This document shows, in pieces, positions 29,001 through 40,279 of a stretch of DNA of 64,000 bases. Under the pieces are notes generated by a model, which saw only the letters and a list, made by a program, of their open reading frames with translations, was not told where the DNA came from and searched no databases. A program made the translations under genes and the position numbers. The stretch spans positions 2,790,001-2,854,000 of the forward strand of contig CM060487.1 of the NCBI GenBank assembly GCA_030544225.1. Reading direction: 5' to 3'. Each line of letters begins with the position of its first letter. Within the stretch, counting starts at the first letter, position 1. This DNA comes from Skeletonema marinoi (taxonomy: Eukaryota; Bacillariophyta; Thalassiosirophyceae; Thalassiosirales; Thalassiosiraceae).

Positions 29001-32000
29001 TCGTACAAAAGAAGGCTTCCCAGGTGACACCGCGAGTATTACCTGCTCTTCAACAAGCTCGTCACATCGATGCAGCACCCTCCATGGTAGATAACACCAA
29101 CGATATCAGCCAAATTGATCAAAGGACGGAAACGGACTCACACCTATTCCAGCATGCACTGCAAAAGGGATTTTCGACAGCATTTCTCAGAGGCAAGACA
29201 GAAGAGGAACTACTCGCGTTGCTATCGAGCAACAGAGATAGCCAACAACCGGTGCGAACGATTCTGCCACCATTCATTCGAGACTTCATCGCTGAAGCTG
29301 ATCATAATAATGAGATTCCAGCACCCCGTGGTACGAAATGGCTGTCATGTCCCAATCCCTGGGGGGAGATTGGCCATGAGGAGGGTGACTTCGTTGTCAT
29401 TTCTCCCTTTCAGTCAGAATCGGCTGCGGATATGGTCTCTGTTTTCCACAAGGGCCCGAATGGAAGCATTCCGAAACGTTTTGTTGCTAATCCTGTGGAA
29501 GAAGGATCTCCGTATCATGATACTCATAGATCACCAGCGAGGAAAGGTTACAGTGTTCTCCGTTTGACGAGGGATAGGATGGGGCTAAGACCATGGGGAT
29601 TTACCGTACGGTTACATGAATTTGGTGGGGCGTGCTTGGTGGATAACATCGAACCCTTGTCACCGGCTGAGGCGGCGGTAAGTTTGTCTTTGATTTTGGG
29701 ATCGTCTTCTTCTCACATCTTCTCCAAAATCTAACTAATTTGTTTCAACGAATTCCAGGAAGATATCTCAGGATGGACCAACAAGGAAACGCCATCTGGT
29801 CTTCAACTTCATGACATGATTATTTGTGTGAATGGAAAGAGCGTCGGATGTATGACCGAGGCTGAGCTTCAGCTTGATTTGGACCTTTGTGGATCTGAGA
29901 TGATGCTCGTCGTTGCTAGATTCGACATAAAAGACAATACTAACCAAGACGCGACTCTTGAAGACTTGGCAATGGATTGGAGTGACATTGGTGCAGGAGC
30001 TCCATCTAGATCTAGGAAGAAGGTTGTCTGCTTCGAAGACGAGGAGAGCTATGAGAATAGTTACGAGTTGAAAACACATTCAAACTTCAATGCAGTGATG
30101 AATACCTCTAGTCAAGATCACCCTGAAATTCACGATGGCGACGATAGTTCTTTTAACGAGGAAGAGAGCGATAAAGACGACGACGGATCTGATGGAAGCG
30201 GAGACGAATCATCCTCAAATTGGTGGCAACGACTGCCTTCAGAACTAGAGTCAAAATCTGACGAGGAGCTGATGAATAGTCTCAAAAAGATCGGGGAGTC
30301 AAAAAAATGGGATCCAAGTAACGCTCAATTGGCGAAATTATTACTGAAAAGAGGCTTTCTCGCCGCCGCAACAGATGCAAGGTTTCATAGGTTGGGCCGT
30401 GACTCCGGTGGGGTAACCAGAGATCAAGCGGTCCAGTGGATGAGCAGATCTGAAATTTTTCATCAGTACGAGCAGATAATGCGTGCAAAATGGTCAGCAA
30501 GCTCTTTCAAGACGTACACAGGTGAAGCCTTGAATGCGGCGGGTTACACAAAAATCAGCCAATCGAGATGGACTCTACCTGAAGATATTGTTCCTCGAGA
30601 GTTGCAATGTACAAATGTATTGAGCCAAGACTATCAGTCCGACGAAGAAGACCCCTCAAATTGGATTCAAAGAATGATTTCGGAACTAGACTCCAAATCT
30701 GACGAGGAGCTTATGAAGCAGCTCAATGATGCAGCAGAGTCGGGAAATTGGAGTAAAATCAAAGACTCTCATCTAGCGAAACTATTGGCGAAACGAGGGT
30801 TTCTCGCCGCTGCAAAAGATGAAAGCTTTCAAAGGTTGAGCCGCGACTCCGGTGGGGTAACTAAAGATCAAGTGATCGAATGGATGAGTAGATCTGAAAC
30901 ATTCCAACAGTACGAGCAGATAATGCGTGCAAAATGGTCAGAAAAATGTTTCACGAAGTTCACAGGTGTCGCCTTGAAAGATGTGGGTTACGCAAGAATC
31001 AGCGGTGGTGGTAGTCACGTGCTTACGAGGTATGCTCTGCCTGAAGACAATGCTTTGAGCCAAGACTCCGAGTCCGACGAAGAAGACTCAGGCAATAGAA
31101 AGCAAGAGAGATGCGAAGTAGAAGAGCAACGGATAAGCAAAATAGCTGCTATTGCAGATGAATTAGAGTCCAAAACTGATGAAGAGCTGATGGAGATGCT
31201 CCGTGAAGGCATCAACTCAGGAGAGTTGACTCGGTCAGGGAGCGTATTGGCACAAAGGGCTTGTCTCGCAGCAGCACAAGACGAAAATATTCAACAATTT
31301 CACACCGAATCGGGTGGGGTGACCAAAGCTCAACTAATGGATTGGGTGGATAAATCGGAGACATTTCATGGGTATAAAGAGTTGGCGCTCACAAAGATGA
31401 AGGAGGAGTCTTTCTTGAATAGATTAGGCCAAGCAATGAAAAGTGCAGGATATGTCCGCTTTGGAGGTAGCACCTTGACAAGATGGGCGCTTCCCGAAGA
31501 TATTGTACCACGAGTTGATATCGGTGCGAGGCGAAGTGCTGTGTGTGGCATGCCTGAGTCCAAAACTGATGGAAAGCAGATTGCTTCAAGAGAGCTATTC
31601 GGGTCCAAAACTGATGAAGAGCTGATGGAAATGCTCCGTGAAGGCATCAACTCAGGAGAGTGGACACAGCTATCGAAAGTATTGGCAAAAAGAGCTTGTC
31701 TCGCTGCAGCACAAGACGAAAATATTCAAAAGATTCACACCGTATCGGGTGGGGTAACCAAATCTCAGATAATCGATTGGATGCATAGATCGGAGACTTT
31801 TCATGGTTACAAAGAGATGGCGCTCACAAAGATTAAGGAAAAGTCTTTCATGAGTGGATTAAGCGATGCATTGATAAGTGCGGGATATGCCTGCTTCGGG
31901 AGGGGCACCAAAACAAGATGGGCACTTCCCGAAGATGTTGTGCCGCGGGGCAAACGAATGGGTATCAAATCTTCAGGCAGCACCGCTGGAAAGCGTAAAC

Positions 32001-32308
32001 GAGAATTTGACACTTTTGCAAAACACAAGAAGAAGTTCAACCTATATTCGGACGAATCTTCACAAAGCAGCTCTGAAGAAGAAAACGAGGAAGAGGACGA
32101 CGATGATAATCCTTGGCTAGGTTGTGTTTGTGGAAGGACGCACCCATCTCCAATCCAAGTCTTTTGGATTCAGTGTGGAGCTTGTGATGCTTGGCACAAT
32201 GTTGCGGAGGATTGCGTGGGCTTTGGTGAAGAGGCCGCGGATACCATTGATGAATGGCTCTGCTGGTCGTGCAATCCTCCTTGTGCCGACCTGAACCTGA
32301 ACTTGTAG
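26036..32308 (+). CDS. Large chromatin-type protein: Tudor-like region, PDZ, four new ~120-residue repeats, PHD finger
   Basis: Exons 26036-29677 and 29759-32308 (intron 29678-29758, GTAAGT...TTCCAG), 2,063 residues. N-terminal 490 residues are disordered (Ser/Thr/Asn/Ala). Then an SH3/Tudor-like segment (about 498-570: PGATLFAKYKGG, YYIQYIGLEQTEKACWVSV), two Cys/His clusters (CHNCNN...C and CNACMHHFENGR...HLENC; later CRKC...SCPR), basic regions, and a PDZ-like domain (about 1170-1275: YSVLRLTRDRMGLRPWGFTV, LHDMIICVNGKSV) split by the intron. Four repeats follow at about residues 1372-1495, 1522-1645, 1678-1800 and 1825-1945, each with SK(S/T)DEELM, RGFLAAA or RACLAAA, SGGVT, W(M/V) and TRWALPED. 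The end is a PHD finger (CVCGRTH, WIQCGACDAWHN, WLCWSCN). PHD and Tudor-like parts suggest histone-mark reading in the nucleus. Repeats 1-2 and 3-4 pair as closest relatives. Confidence 0.75.
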
Positions 32309-33626
32309 GACATGAGTTATGAGAAGTATCGGTTGGAGGCAGGTTCATCTGGTTCAATATTGTTTCAAGGATGCTAAAATGAAATCTACTATATGCAAGA
32401 ATTGTTCTCGGATATTCACGGTAATATCTGATCCTTTAACAGCTTTCCGGGTACGGGCCCATATATGGGACCAATTGCTCAATAGGCTTCGTTCTAGTCC
32501 CATATCTCTGCGGGATATTGATTTCAGACGATGATCAGTGGTGATTTGGAGAGCTCTTCTTCAGCTCTACAAAAGTAGCATATCAGTGAGATAGGCATCT
32601 CAATGGTTGGTGGGCTATGCCCACTCAACAACTTGGCCAACTTTTTCCAGATATCTCATGTTCGAACACATGAACGGGGTGGTATGGTGTGGAGGGAGTA
32701 TCCTCCAAAATCAGCCCAAAATCACAGATATCTTCATCCACCCTATTAGAAGTCTTACTAGTACCCCAACATTTATCTAGCTCATAATATTTGAGTACTA
32801 ATATAGCTCTACTATTGTCTATAGTGGGTGGCGCTAAATCATGCCCCCACCGCTGCGCTAGCTGAGTAGAGGGCCTAAAAGTAGCTCCACCTTGTAAATT
32901 TTTCACGTTTTTGCCAGGTACTATTATTCCTACGTAGACAAAAGTCCATTTTTCTACAAGTACCTGTTAGATGGGTATCTTAGACACTTTCTCATTGCTC
33001 GCGCCATTTTCAAACTCCTACTCCATCATCTCCGTTCGGGAGCTCAAAATTGAGTGTTCTGAGGTGCTCAGCTCCCTCCAAAAACTACTTACCCGGAAAG
33101 CTGTTAACTTTAACACTAGATGTAATGTAAGGCATGCTTCTATTTAGTGGATTGAATGTTTGTTTCATAATCTCATCAGTTCGCGTTGTGTTTTGGAACT
33201 CTGATCTGTCTAATGGCTCTCCACACAAATTACGTGTCTTAAGTTGAAGGCTTCTGAGCAAACACACCACCCTACGACTACGAAATAATCACTAGATTTA
33301 GCACATCTTACCTGACCCTCCCTCGGGAGAACGGAGAGAGCTTGGTGGAAGAGCTGAGTGCACTCTGCATAATATCAATGTATATAATCACGGAAGATAT
33401 CACTATACAGATACAGGCACAGCCTTGTACATCGCAAATTTGCTAACGCTACAGTCACAGTGTGCACACTAACATGCTAAATAGTTCTCTCTACTAAAAA
33501 TGTTTACTGATACGAATACTGACATCTGATGAAAACTTTCTAGTCGCGAGGTAAGTGATTTTGTGTGTGTACTACTCACCAACCTACAATTACAAGAACA
33601 GCTCTTCTTCTCTGCTTCACACACAA
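32309..33626. other. Intergenic stretch, no gene supported
   Basis: About 1.3 kb between convergent genes. A 93-codon minus frame (32625-32906) has an ATG but matches nothing I recognise. A palindrome TCCCATATATGGGA lies near 32457-32470 (read tcccatatatgg with one offset base), and CCCATATCTC is repeated near 32499. The rest is AT-rich with no repeat family seen elsewhere in the window. Confidence 0.4.
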
Positions 33627-36212
33627 CTAGATCAAGATCACATTGATGAGCAAATAAACCGCGGTTACGGAGATTGCAGCCGCGAAAGAAGACACATAGG
33701 ATGCGCCAGATGGCTCTTCAGATGGGATTTCCGATAGAGGTTCAGCTGGAGACAACTCGTCCTCTTCTCCCTCCTGAGACTTGGATGCCTCGGGAAGATT
33801 ATTTCCGACACAATTGGTACAGTTGAAAATGAACTGGGGATCAACAGCCTTCTTGATTGCCTCCAGCCGGGCGAGTGTCTCTGTCCCGTAAATTGCTTCC
33901 TGGAACGAGATGCACTTTTCGCTGCGTTCCTTGAAAGTCCATTCTCGAGGACAAGGCTTCGTCCAGTCTTCCTTCAGAGGTCCAGTGGTAAGAAATCCAG
34001 CATGGTTTGAGCCAAAGACAGGGGGAAACTTGGACTTGTCAGAAATGTCAAACATTTTGGGGAATAGATTGCCCCAAAAGTTTGCCTCCTCATCAGCAGT
34101 TACGATTAATGCTACCATGAGAGCAGCATTGCGATGAGCCTGAGAAAGAGCATTGGCTTGATCAGAACCGCTGACCGTAGCGCCACCGAAAGCGTAGTAT
34201 GGTGGTTGACCACCCGCTGCATTCTCCAAAACAGTCTTTATGTTCTCTTCACTTTCATCAAGCCAGGATTGCGGGACCAACACTCGAGCAAACTCAAGTC
34301 CTATTGGTGAAGGACCAGGAGAATCCGGAACTTTGCCGGGGAAACGGTCACTTGGTACAACCATCATCTGCTCTGCCCAATTTTTTGAAGAATGCACGAT
34401 GCCTGCGAATTCGTACTCTCCTTCCCCTCCAACCTTATTAAGACATCCAAGGTGATCAGTCAAGTTGTTCATATCTAAGAAGTTAGTCCAGGCTTGCATG
34501 ACATCTTCTTCGCCAAAACACACCATAACATGAAACATGTCAGGACTTGCACAGGCGAGACTGTGCTCCTTTGTCACATTCAAAAGCGATGGTGCTGAGA
34601 TGTACTTTGCCTTAAACTCTGCAAATTGAGGTTCGATGGCAGGGCAGTCTTCTGTTGGAGGGGAATTGAAGGCATAAGGGCCGAAAGGAAGATAGTCGTG
34701 AAGCTGTAGAAGTACTGATGTTACTACTCCCCACGTTCCCCCACCACCCCCTCTGACTGCAAACCACAAGTCGTTGAAATCAATATCAAAGTCTTCAGGA
34801 CAAATCTCCCAGCTCCATTTATCTTCATCGGGTTCATCAGGATTGCTCCTACATACCCCAGACACGACCTTCGTGCGAGGGACTGTGAATCCTTCTGCAC
34901 TGGCATCCTCCCATTCTGTAGGGCCAAATTTCACATGAAAGCCATTTGGCAGCACCATCTCTAGTTGCACAACCTGATCTACGCCAAAACCTGTTTAATG
35001 TTCGATGTTTTGTTTTGAGGAAGAAAAAAATATAAGGATTAATCACTGATGAGAATAAGATCACATGCAGGAAGATCAAAAATAAGTTCAACACACTTAC
35101 CGTAGAGTCGGCCTCCTGTTGTACCTGCGAGGCCACCTTGCCAAGTCCACCCCACTGCAACAAGTATTATTGTTTGAGTTTGAGTCACAAAGAACAAGAT
35201 GAAATATGATGATGAAGAATTAATATCATTAGTAGAAGAACACACTTACTTGGGCTTACAGTGCCTGCTGCACCTCCTACTAAGTGATACTTGTAACCCT
35301 CCCCCTGATTGACAGCCTCCTGATTGGCAGCGATCACAGCTCGAAACACCTTGTCTGTCATAATGTTCATGAATCGATGAGTATAAGTGAGTTGATATGT
35401 TAGAACACATGATATACACTTGTGGCGGGAACAAAGTCAAAGTAATTAATTGATCAAATAATGGAAGACTTACCAAAGTTCTCGCCTCCACCGACACGAA
35501 TCAGACTGGACTTGTTCTTTGCCAATGAAAGCAGACAGGGCTGGTTGTTCAGATCCTCAGCTACCTCGGTATCCAAAACGGATGCGTCACAGTCCGTGAT
35601 TCCAGTCGGAGCATAATGGGTGTATCGATTCATGTTCAAGAGGAGTGTATCCTTCTTCGATGATGCACCTTGATAACTATGGCCACTGTTCTTAACACTA
35701 ATTTCAAGACCGTGCTCCTTGGCGAAGTTGACAGCTGCAACAACATCTGAGGCAACAGCGGGAAACAACACTTTGGAAGGAAGATTAAGACTTGGATTGG
35801 TTGGGTCAACTAACCAGCTTTCAAAATCTGTCGACGATTCTTCAGTAAACAAATCTTGGAAAGCCTGATCATACGTTTCATTCCAATGACCATTTTCGCT
35901 TGGACGAGGCCAGCTCATCTCCCAGCCAAGGAATAGATGAGGCAAGCACATCCCTGAAGGCTGATCAATTAATGCATGATTTGACCGAAGAGGCTCATAA
36001 AACTCAGGCAAACATTCGCCTGCGTAGTTGTCGTGGGATGTGTCGATGAGAGATGCGGATGGGGAGAGCTTTGAAGTCAAGGCGGCCCAATCGAGGTCAC
36101 TGCGCCATCCCGATACATGCGAAGCAGATGCAGCGTCGGCTGTAGACAGATTGCTTGCAATTCCCAGGACGGTGATTAGGAGGAAACGTGCGGCGTCGGA
36201 AAAGGATGCCAT
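33627..36212 (-). CDS. Secreted FAD-dependent oxidase, berberine-bridge (FAD_binding_4/BBE) type
   Basis: Four exons on the minus strand: 36212-35474, 35354-35250, 35154-35101, 34990-33627; all introns GT-AG, all phase 1, total 753 residues. Signal peptide FLLITVLGIASNLSTADA. The FAD domain shows PSKVLFPAVASDVVAAVNFAKEHGLEISVKNSGHSYQG, where the GHS-Y histidine is the usual covalent FAD site, then LIRVGGGENF, GTVSPMGWTWQGGLAG, TGGRLYGFGVDQVV and FDIDFNDLWFAVRGGGGGTWGVVTSV. The substrate domain ends with a BBE-like tail (FNCTNCVGNN). A C-terminal Ser/Pro/Glu linker and hydrophobic end (SFAAAISVTAVYLLINVILI) suggest a GPI anchor or membrane anchor. The second flavin link (Cys) seen in BBE proper is not obvious. 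Such enzymes oxidise sugars or alcohols and make hydrogen peroxide; the substrate is unknown. Multi-intron structure is unusual in this window. Confidence 0.85.
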
Positions 36213-36836
36213 TGTGTCGAGCTCGAGTGTCTGCTGTGATAAGTGCTAAGGAAGATTTTTTATGACTGATAAGAGATTGAGGCAAGGGTCAGGTCAGCGT
36301 GCTCACACCTCATGGTAAGCAAGGTGATGAGTAATTTTTCTTCCCTTCCTTCAGATCGATGAAATTATTCTTGAGCTTCATTATTGATGTTTGTATGAGT
36401 ATATTCAAACTAACAGTTTTGTTTCTCAATAAAATATTTATCTTGCAACGAAGCCCCCGTCATTTTACCCAATCCGATTGATAGGCCTATCTGCGGGCCT
36501 CTGCAAGTACTTACCTAGGGGGCTCTCTACAATACTAAATTTAGGGGAATTTCCGCCCATTTCCGCCCGACTAGCGACTAGAGTGTCACAGCAGATATAT
36601 TAGGATTAGCTACCAATTGAGAGTCTCCCCCCTCGCCCCCTTTCGGAAAGAAGGGGGGAGGAGGATCCGCGAAAAGGGGCGGAACCCACAGCTGGCGCCC
36701 GCTCTAGCGCGAAAAAAGCAAAGCTCCCCGCCACCGCCACGCCATCCGCCATCACCGATCAGCGTCCAGTGAGGTCCAGTGAGTACCAAGTAGCTGTGAG
36801 TAGGCAGATGCAGAGTTGATATGCACAAGCAGCAGC
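36213..36836. promoter_or_regulatory. Divergent promoter region
   Basis: 624 bp between the FAD oxidase (minus) and the methyltransferase (plus). Contains a polypurine stretch (gaaagaaggggggaggagga, near 36647) and twice GTCCAGTGAG (36766-36784). No gene is seen. Confidence 0.45.
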
Positions 36837-37709
36837 ATGTATACTCTCCGGGAGACCATACGGATGCTTCTACTATTTGGAGGAGCACTGCTGCTGCTGG
36901 CAACGAAAGATGTGTCCGGCTTCATAATACAAAATGGAGCCGCTCGTGCCGCAGTTTGTCTCCATGCATCGACCATTCAAAATGTCCAACTGAAGGGCGG
37001 TGCCAAAGTAAAGATAGGACATCTGATGCAGATAGGCGGCCTGGAGGCGGATGGAGACCTGACTGGGCTAAAAATGTGGCCAACTACATCTGAGCCAATG
37101 TTCCGGCAACTTGTTGATGTGATTCTCCCTGCAATGCACGATGACAATACACTCGGTGATGGATTATGCTCTTCACAACCTCTTCGAATTCTAGAGATCG
37201 GGTCAGGATGCGGCCTTCTTGGAATATCACTTGCAGCGCATGGCGAAAAGGTCACACTCACTGATCCGGCCTTTCCCTTTCGTGACACCAATCTAAGTGA
37301 TTCAGAGGAGCATGAAGATTCAATGACAACACTCGATCATCTGCAGAATAATATTGATTTAAATGGCAATATTCTTGAGGGTCGAGCAACATCTGCTAAA
37401 CTGCTATGGGGTGACGAAATCGATATTGAAAAAATTCAGAATGGCGGTCCATACGATCTTGTGATTGGTTCTGAACTTCTCTACTATGTGGAGTCGTTCC
37501 CTGCCCTCCTCGAGACAATAAGACGACTAGGCGTCGGGGGTGTGCCTATTATACTCGGATACAAAACGAGGCGACTTGGAGAGCAAAAGTTCTTAGATCA
37601 GGCCAAAGAGCACTTCAATATGGTCACAGAGAGGTTGGGAAGAAAGCACGAAGGATTATTTTTGGCTACCTGTACACTGAAGGAGGGCGTAGACGAGAGG
37701 GGAGAGTGA
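36837..37709 (+). CDS. Class I methyltransferase, METTL21/FAM86-like, plastid-type leader
   Basis: 290 residues from the ATG at 36837 (an in-frame TTG at 36816 is not needed). The leader MLLLFGGALLLLATKDVSG|F-I-I looks like a signal peptide with Phe at the cut, so plastid import is possible. The core shows SAM motif I LRILEIGSGCGLLGISLAAHG (about 116-136), acidic end of strand 2 VTLTDP, a DHLQNNIDLN helix, and PYDLVIGSELLYYVESFPALLETIRRL, as in family-16 protein lysine methyltransferases, where the D-x-V-x-x-S-(E/D)-x-x-Y segment is typical. A protein side chain is the likely substrate. It converges with the small gene at 37954. Confidence 0.8.
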   Translation: MYTLRETIRMLLLFGGALLLLATKDVSGFIIQNGAARAAVCLHASTIQNVQLKGGAKVKIGHLMQIGGLEADGDLTGLKMWPTTSEPMFRQLVDVILPAMHDDNTLGDGLCSSQPLRILEIGSGCGLLGISLAAHGEKVTLTDPAFPFRDTNLSDSEEHEDSMTTLDHLQNNIDLNGNILEGRATSAKLLWGDEIDIEKIQNGGPYDLVIGSELLYYVESFPALLETIRRLGVGGVPIILGYKTRRLGEQKFLDQAKEHFNMVTERLGRKHEGLFLATCTLKEGVDERGE

Positions 37710-37953
37710 TAATCTTCCTCGATACTGCTTCTTGTAAAATCTGGACTTCAAACCCCCGCTTAGCATCAGTATCCTGCACAATATTTGTACAAATTTACAA
37801 CAAGAATAGCTAGCTATCCCGGCGTCAAAGTAGTTATATGTTTGTCTTCTTTACTTTACATTTTACATCCATTCTTGCTTCTTAACCTTACAATTCAGTA
37901 ATATCAGGCATATCTCCCCTATGCATGTACCCCCTGCCACACCTACAATCAGT

Positions 37954-38409
37954 TTACAAAAATGGGTTCGTTCTACCAACAAACGTAATCGTTTGCAAAT
38001 CTTTGTCATCAAGTTTCAATCCGCCGCGTCGTCCCCTTGGCACAAAGGCAGGACTGACTGGCGTAGAAGAACGAGGTGATGAAGAAGAGCTCTTCTTCAA
38101 TGAAGTCATGGTAACTTCACTCACGTGACGCTTCTTGTGGGCGCCATCTTCTTCCTTGTCGTCAGCATCATGATGTGCACCTCCATTCGGGATAGGAGCA
38201 ACTTGAGGAATAGATGATGGCTTCGATGATTGATTCTGAGCTCTTTCACCTGATAGTCTGCTCCAGACGAGATGGATTGTTTCCCACCCACCAATAGCAG
38301 CGGCAGGATCTGCGAGGAAGGCGAGTTGAAGTAGCACTGAGAATGCAACGAGGGCGGATCTTGATGAGAATCCTGCGCGGCTGTTAGATGATGATGTTCT
38401 TCGGCTCAT
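37954..38409 (-). CDS. Small secreted or membrane protein of unknown function
   Basis: 151 residues, ATG at 38409. One hydrophobic stretch (ALVAFSVLLQLAFLADPAAAIGG, about 19-41) after a Ser/Arg-rich start could be a signal peptide cut after AAA or an uncleaved anchor. The rest is hydrophilic: His/Asp/Lys-rich centre (HHDADDKEEDGAHKKR), Ser run, and a basic end RGRRGGLKLDDKDLQTITFVGRTNPF that looks conserved rather than random. I do not recognise the family. The frame spans the whole gene without repeats. Confidence 0.5.
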   Translation of the reverse strand: MSRRTSSSNSRAGFSSRSALVAFSVLLQLAFLADPAAAIGGWETIHLVWSRLSGERAQNQSSKPSSIPQVAPIPNGGAHHDADDKEEDGAHKKRHVSEVTMTSLKKSSSSSPRSSTPVSPAFVPRGRRGGLKLDDKDLQTITFVGRTNPFL

Positions 38410-38924
38410 GTTTGTTGTTATAAGTACCTAGCGTTAGTTCGTCTGTGCAGATGGCTGCTGGTTGTCAAGCTCAATTGATGCCGATGATATTATTATTACT
38501 ATTATTGTGTTGTTGTTGTTGTTCTTTTGTAGGTCGATAGCTGTCGATAGCGGGTTGTACTGGTGATTGTGGCTCCTCTCTTTGCCATCGTCTTGACACT
38601 TTATTTCGCCAAAATTCCGCGGAACCCGGTGGTTGAAGTTGTATCCTCTTTGCTTGCTCTACGTAGGAATCCGTAGGATTTTGACGCCATCTGCTCGCTC
38701 GCTCCCCCCTTTATTTCAGACAGGTATCTGATTATGTGGATGCCATCTGATGACTCTTCCACCTTGGACTCACATTTTGTGGCCAAAATTATACATTGCG
38801 CTGTTCTACAGTACCATCATGGCAAAAGAGATAAGCCTTAATTTCCTCTTTCTCACCAAAATAGATGGTTGCCATTCCAACCGTGATCGCATGCAGCCCT
38901 CAATCTTAAAGCAGAGATCAGCTG
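38410..38924. promoter_or_regulatory. Divergent promoter region with microsatellites
   Basis: 515 bp between the small protein (minus) and the lectin gene (plus). Contains ATT/GTT microsatellite at about 38488-38524 and a short direct repeat tcgatagctgtcgatag (38533-38550). No gene is seen. Confidence 0.45.
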
Positions 38925-40100
38925 ATGAAGCCCAAGACGCAGTCGTATGCCGCAGTGGTGGCCTTGACTGCCTGTAGTGTAGCTCTGGCAGGAGAGGTTC
39001 AAGGCGAAGATCCAAATGTATCATCATCTCTACAGCCTCAAGAATCTATCGATGATAAGGACATCAACCGCAGAGTGGTCGTCGATATGAAGAGTGCTTC
39101 CAATCATCAAACCAATGTAAACAGACAAACATCCCGTCATCTGGTACCTACCGGCAGCAGCAATTATGCACCAGGCTGTGGACTATCGACTGGAACATAT
39201 CATTCCATATATCTTGGATGCTATGATGATCATCAAGACGACCGTGCCTTTCCATTCCAAGTTCCATCGAATGGCCACGGAACCTTAGATTGTGAACGAG
39301 CGTGCACAAGTTATCGTTATTTTGGACGGCAATTTAAGGGACAATGCTTTTGTGGCAGCGACTATAGCCAGATTGTGAGACATGGCACTGACTCAGGATG
39401 TAATTGCTGTGGAGACAATGTTGGAGGAGGAAAACAATGTGTTTGGGAGAATACAAAACATCCAGAATCTCAGCTAGTGGAAGCACCAGCGACTGCCCCA
39501 GCTCAAGCTCTAACTCCTCATTCTCAATTGTTCGCAAGTAGTGCTCACGTTGGTTCATTATCTTTTGGCTCTACGAACATATTCGATGAACCAGCAAAGG
39601 AACCTGAACAACAAAGCATTGCTCAAGTCCAAAATGCACCCTCCGCTTCTACAACAAAACCAACTAGATCATTCCGACTTCGTTTATACTGGCAGCGTGG
39701 ATACAATTGGCAAAACTCAAGTTCAGAAAAGTGGTGGTGTGCAGAATGCACTGGAAATTGCAGCAGTGGCTCTCGTCTTCAAATTCGCAAATGTAGTCAA
39801 ACGAGCAGACAAAAGTGGGTTGCAGTCGACAAGACAATTCGATTTGCACCTAATACATCACTCTGCGTAACAGCCTCAGGAGTTGGATCATCCAACCCAA
39901 TCAGGCTACGCCAATGCAACGGAGGGCGTGATCAAAAGTTCGACGGAGTTCAGGAACAAGGGAAGTTTGAATTGCAACCGTCATATAATCCAAGTAGATG
40001 TATCAGTCAACATCACCATCCAAAGGATAAGGAACCTCTCTACCCGGAGAGCTGTTCTAAGACGAGATCAACAAAGACGACGTATTGGCAGGTTTATTGA
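38925..40100 (+). CDS. Secreted WSC-domain and ricin-B-type lectin protein
   Basis: 391 residues. Signal peptide (YAAVVALTACSVALAGEVQG). A WSC domain at about 83-160 (YLGCYDDHQDDRAFP, LDCERACTSYRYFGRQFKGQCFCG, CNCCGDNVGGGKQCVWE) has the usual eight-cysteine style with extra cysteines. After a Pro/Gln/Ala linker, a single ricin-B-like beta-trefoil (about 245-391) shows RLQIRKCSQTSRQKWV, SLCVTASGVGSSNPIRLRQCNGGRDQKF and a closing YWQVY. Both domains bind carbohydrates in known proteins, so a cell-surface or secreted glycan-binding role is likely. No membrane anchor or catalytic domain is seen. Confidence 0.85.
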   Translation: MKPKTQSYAAVVALTACSVALAGEVQGEDPNVSSSLQPQESIDDKDINRRVVVDMKSASNHQTNVNRQTSRHLVPTGSSNYAPGCGLSTGTYHSIYLGCYDDHQDDRAFPFQVPSNGHGTLDCERACTSYRYFGRQFKGQCFCGSDYSQIVRHGTDSGCNCCGDNVGGGKQCVWENTKHPESQLVEAPATAPAQALTPHSQLFASSAHVGSLSFGSTNIFDEPAKEPEQQSIAQVQNAPSASTTKPTRSFRLRLYWQRGYNWQNSSSEKWWCAECTGNCSSGSRLQIRKCSQTSRQKWVAVDKTIRFAPNTSLCVTASGVGSSNPIRLRQCNGGRDQKFDGVQEQGKFELQPSYNPSRCISQHHHPKDKEPLYPESCSKTRSTKTTYWQVY

Positions 40101-40279
40101 AAGTAATGACGGCTGTGTATTCATAGCCGACTCAAAATAGTGAGATTTAGGGTAAGCCACATTTTAACCAAAATGTAAACATCAATAACTATAGATCATT
40201 AGATGCTGGTGTAGCAGCATCAGTTCATCTCAATAGGCACATTAATCTACTCGCAAGCAACACAAAATATTTATATGAT

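Noticed and set aside
32625-32906. 93-codon minus-strand open frame
   Set aside because: It has an ATG, but there is no domain, signal or paralogue, and it lies in AT-rich spacer; not enough to call a gene.
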